DNA of 64,000 nt from Thalassolituus sp. UBA674 (GTDB taxonomy: Bacteria; Pseudomonadota; Gammaproteobacteria; Pseudomonadales; Oceanobacteraceae), in NCBI GenBank assembly GCA_002298335.1, contig DBNK01000004.1, positions 1-64,000 on the forward strand, read 5' to 3'. The notes under the pieces were generated by a model that did no database searches, was not told the origin of the DNA, and was given only the letters and a program-made list of their open reading frames with translations. Positions 63,274 through 64,000 of this stretch are shown one piece after another (the stretch's first letter is position 1; every line of letters starts with the position of its first letter). Made by a program: the position numbers and the translations under genes.

Positions 63274-63891
63274 TTACTGTGCGGAATCTGTAAGCAAGGC
63301 CCGGACCGGGGCATAACTGCGCCGGTGCACCGGGCAAGGACCCAGCTGCTGCAGAGCTTCAAGATGTTGCGCTGTGCCATACCCCTTATGCTTTGCGAAG
63401 CCGTAGCCCGGGTATTCAGCATCCAGCAGCAGCATTTCCCGGTCTCGCTGGACCTTTGCCAGTACAGAGGCTGCTGCGATTGAGGCTACCAGGGAATCCC
63501 CTTTGACAATGGCGGTTGCCGGAATTGTCAGCGCTGGCAGACGGTTACCGTCAATCAGGGCATGGTCACAAGCCAGCGTCAACCCGGCGACCGCCCTGCT
63601 CATGGCCAGCATCCGCGCCTTCAGAATATTGATGCGGTCAATTTCTTCGACAGTGGCGCGGGCAATGGCAAAGCCAAGCGCCTGCTCTCGGATCACATCA
63701 AACAGGTACTCACGCTTTTTTTCAGACAGTTTTTTGGAATCCGTCAGGCCGGGAATGGGCCGGGAGGGATCAAGAATCACCGCCGCCGCCAGCACGTCAC
63801 CGCATAAGGGGCCCGCTCCGGCTTCGTCCACACCACAATAAACAATGCCATCATCAATCAGCTGCTGCTCAGCCAGAAGACGTTCGCTCAT
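63274..63891 (-). CDS. rnhB: ribonuclease HII
   Basis: RNase HII cuts RNA-DNA hybrids at single ribonucleotides in DNA, starting their repair. The 205-residue protein has the catalytic Asp22/Glu23 in GVDEAG, the later Asp in HALIDGNRLP and AKVQRDREM with the last acidic residue. The normally conserved G-R-G motif after the first acidic pair reads G-A-G (Ala26) here, an unusual change in the residue that helps recognise the RNA-DNA junction. The ATG overlaps the lpxB stop (ATGA), the usual lpxB-rnhB order. Confidence 0.93.
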   Translation of the reverse strand: MSERLLAEQQLIDDGIVYCGVDEAGAGPLCGDVLAAAVILDPSRPIPGLTDSKKLSEKKREYLFDVIREQALGFAIARATVEEIDRINILKARMLAMSRAVAGLTLACDHALIDGNRLPALTIPATAIVKGDSLVASIAAASVLAKVQRDREMLLLDAEYPGYGFAKHKGYGTAQHLEALQQLGPCPVHRRSYAPVRALLTDSAQ

Positions 63892-64000
63892 TTTGTTGAT
63901 GGGTTCAGCAGTTCTGCGATGGCCTCTGCCGCTTCTTCATCGGCATTACGCTTCAGCTGACGGTGAATAAACCCGAACGTCTGCTGCAGCTGATTCACCG
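63888..64000 (-). CDS. lpxB: lipid-A-disaccharide synthase, C-terminal end (runs off the right edge)
   Basis: The 36 complete codons read leftward to a TGA at 63888 and encode LQQTFGFIHRQLKRNADEEAAEAI in segments such as QTFGFIHRQLKR and EEAAEAIAELL, matching the C-terminal helix of LpxB, which joins two lipid A precursors. The overlap with rnhB by four bases supports the assignment, because lpxB-rnhB is a conserved pair. Confidence 0.85.
   Translation of the reverse strand, partial: VNQLQQTFGFIHRQLKRNADEEAAEAIAELLNPSTK

Noticed and set aside
1..64000. tRNA, rRNA, insertion sequence, prophage or integron in the window
   Set aside because: No cloverleaf, transposase, integrase, att-like repeat or phage structural gene could be recognised.

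Overview
The window is a piece of chromosome from a Gram-negative gammaproteobacterium. It carries LpxB, outer-membrane and lipoprotein signals, two chemoreceptors, Exo I/Exo VII and DbpA. The glyoxylate enzyme isocitrate lyase, fatty-acid desaturase and thiolase genes, and resemblance of many proteins to Pseudomonas/Marinobacter/Oceanospirillales homologues, suggest a marine, probably lipid- or hydrocarbon-using member of the Oceanospirillales/Pseudomonadales. This placement is inferred from the gene content and was not tested against a database. No tRNA, rRNA, insertion sequence, prophage or CRISPR array was seen. Genes are dense and mostly in short operons.

Left part (1-27.2 kb): the 5' end of guaB with its promoter; a leftward envelope cluster (DUF3015, DUF4105 with a beta-barrel-like tail, hydrolase lipoprotein); xseA with an M23 peptidase; two hot-dog thioesterases including TesB; trmA; two paralogous sensor histidine kinases flanking dbpA, the second overlapping a REC-DUF3369-GGDEF-EAL response regulator (cyclic-di-GMP turnover); an SLC13 transporter; sbcB; a second hydrolase lipoprotein; a DUF349 protein; a TusA-like protein; and a divergent thiolase / two-domain FabG pair. 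The thiolase 3' UTR has several complementary segments before a strong terminator.

Middle (27.2-36.1 kb): the most unusual region. Two tandem genes encode proteins of about 915 residues with an OmpR-type winged helix, a Ser/Thr kinase with its key residues intact, one transmembrane segment and a TPR-rich C-terminal half predicted to be periplasmic. This is a CadC/ToxR-like layout with a kinase inserted. The second copy switches to AT-rich sequence in its sensor half, and a promoterless remnant of a third sensor tail follows. The tails share a cysteine pair. An nsrR gene preceded by palindromes, a small basic protein and a TPR-sulfotransferase follow.

Right part (36.1-64 kb): a secreted zinc-protease-like protein with exact 270-bp repeats and a GlyGly-CTERM tail; sulfur genes (two TauE/SafE exporters, one in an operon with a persulfide-dioxygenase-like enzyme); a riboflavin synthase; a patatin-CobB pair; TfoX-C, Gre-like, YeaD and LysR genes; homoserine dehydrogenase divergent from gcvR; a PAS chemoreceptor; enoyl-CoA hydratase; an adenosine/adenine deaminase; a desaturase-reductase operon; isocitrate lyase; a YhiN-like flavoprotein; an acyltransferase; a second chemoreceptor; and rnhB overlapping the 3' end of lpxB. 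Metabolically, the window combines fatty-acid activation, modification and oxidation with the glyoxylate shunt and with reactive sulfur/nitric oxide handling.
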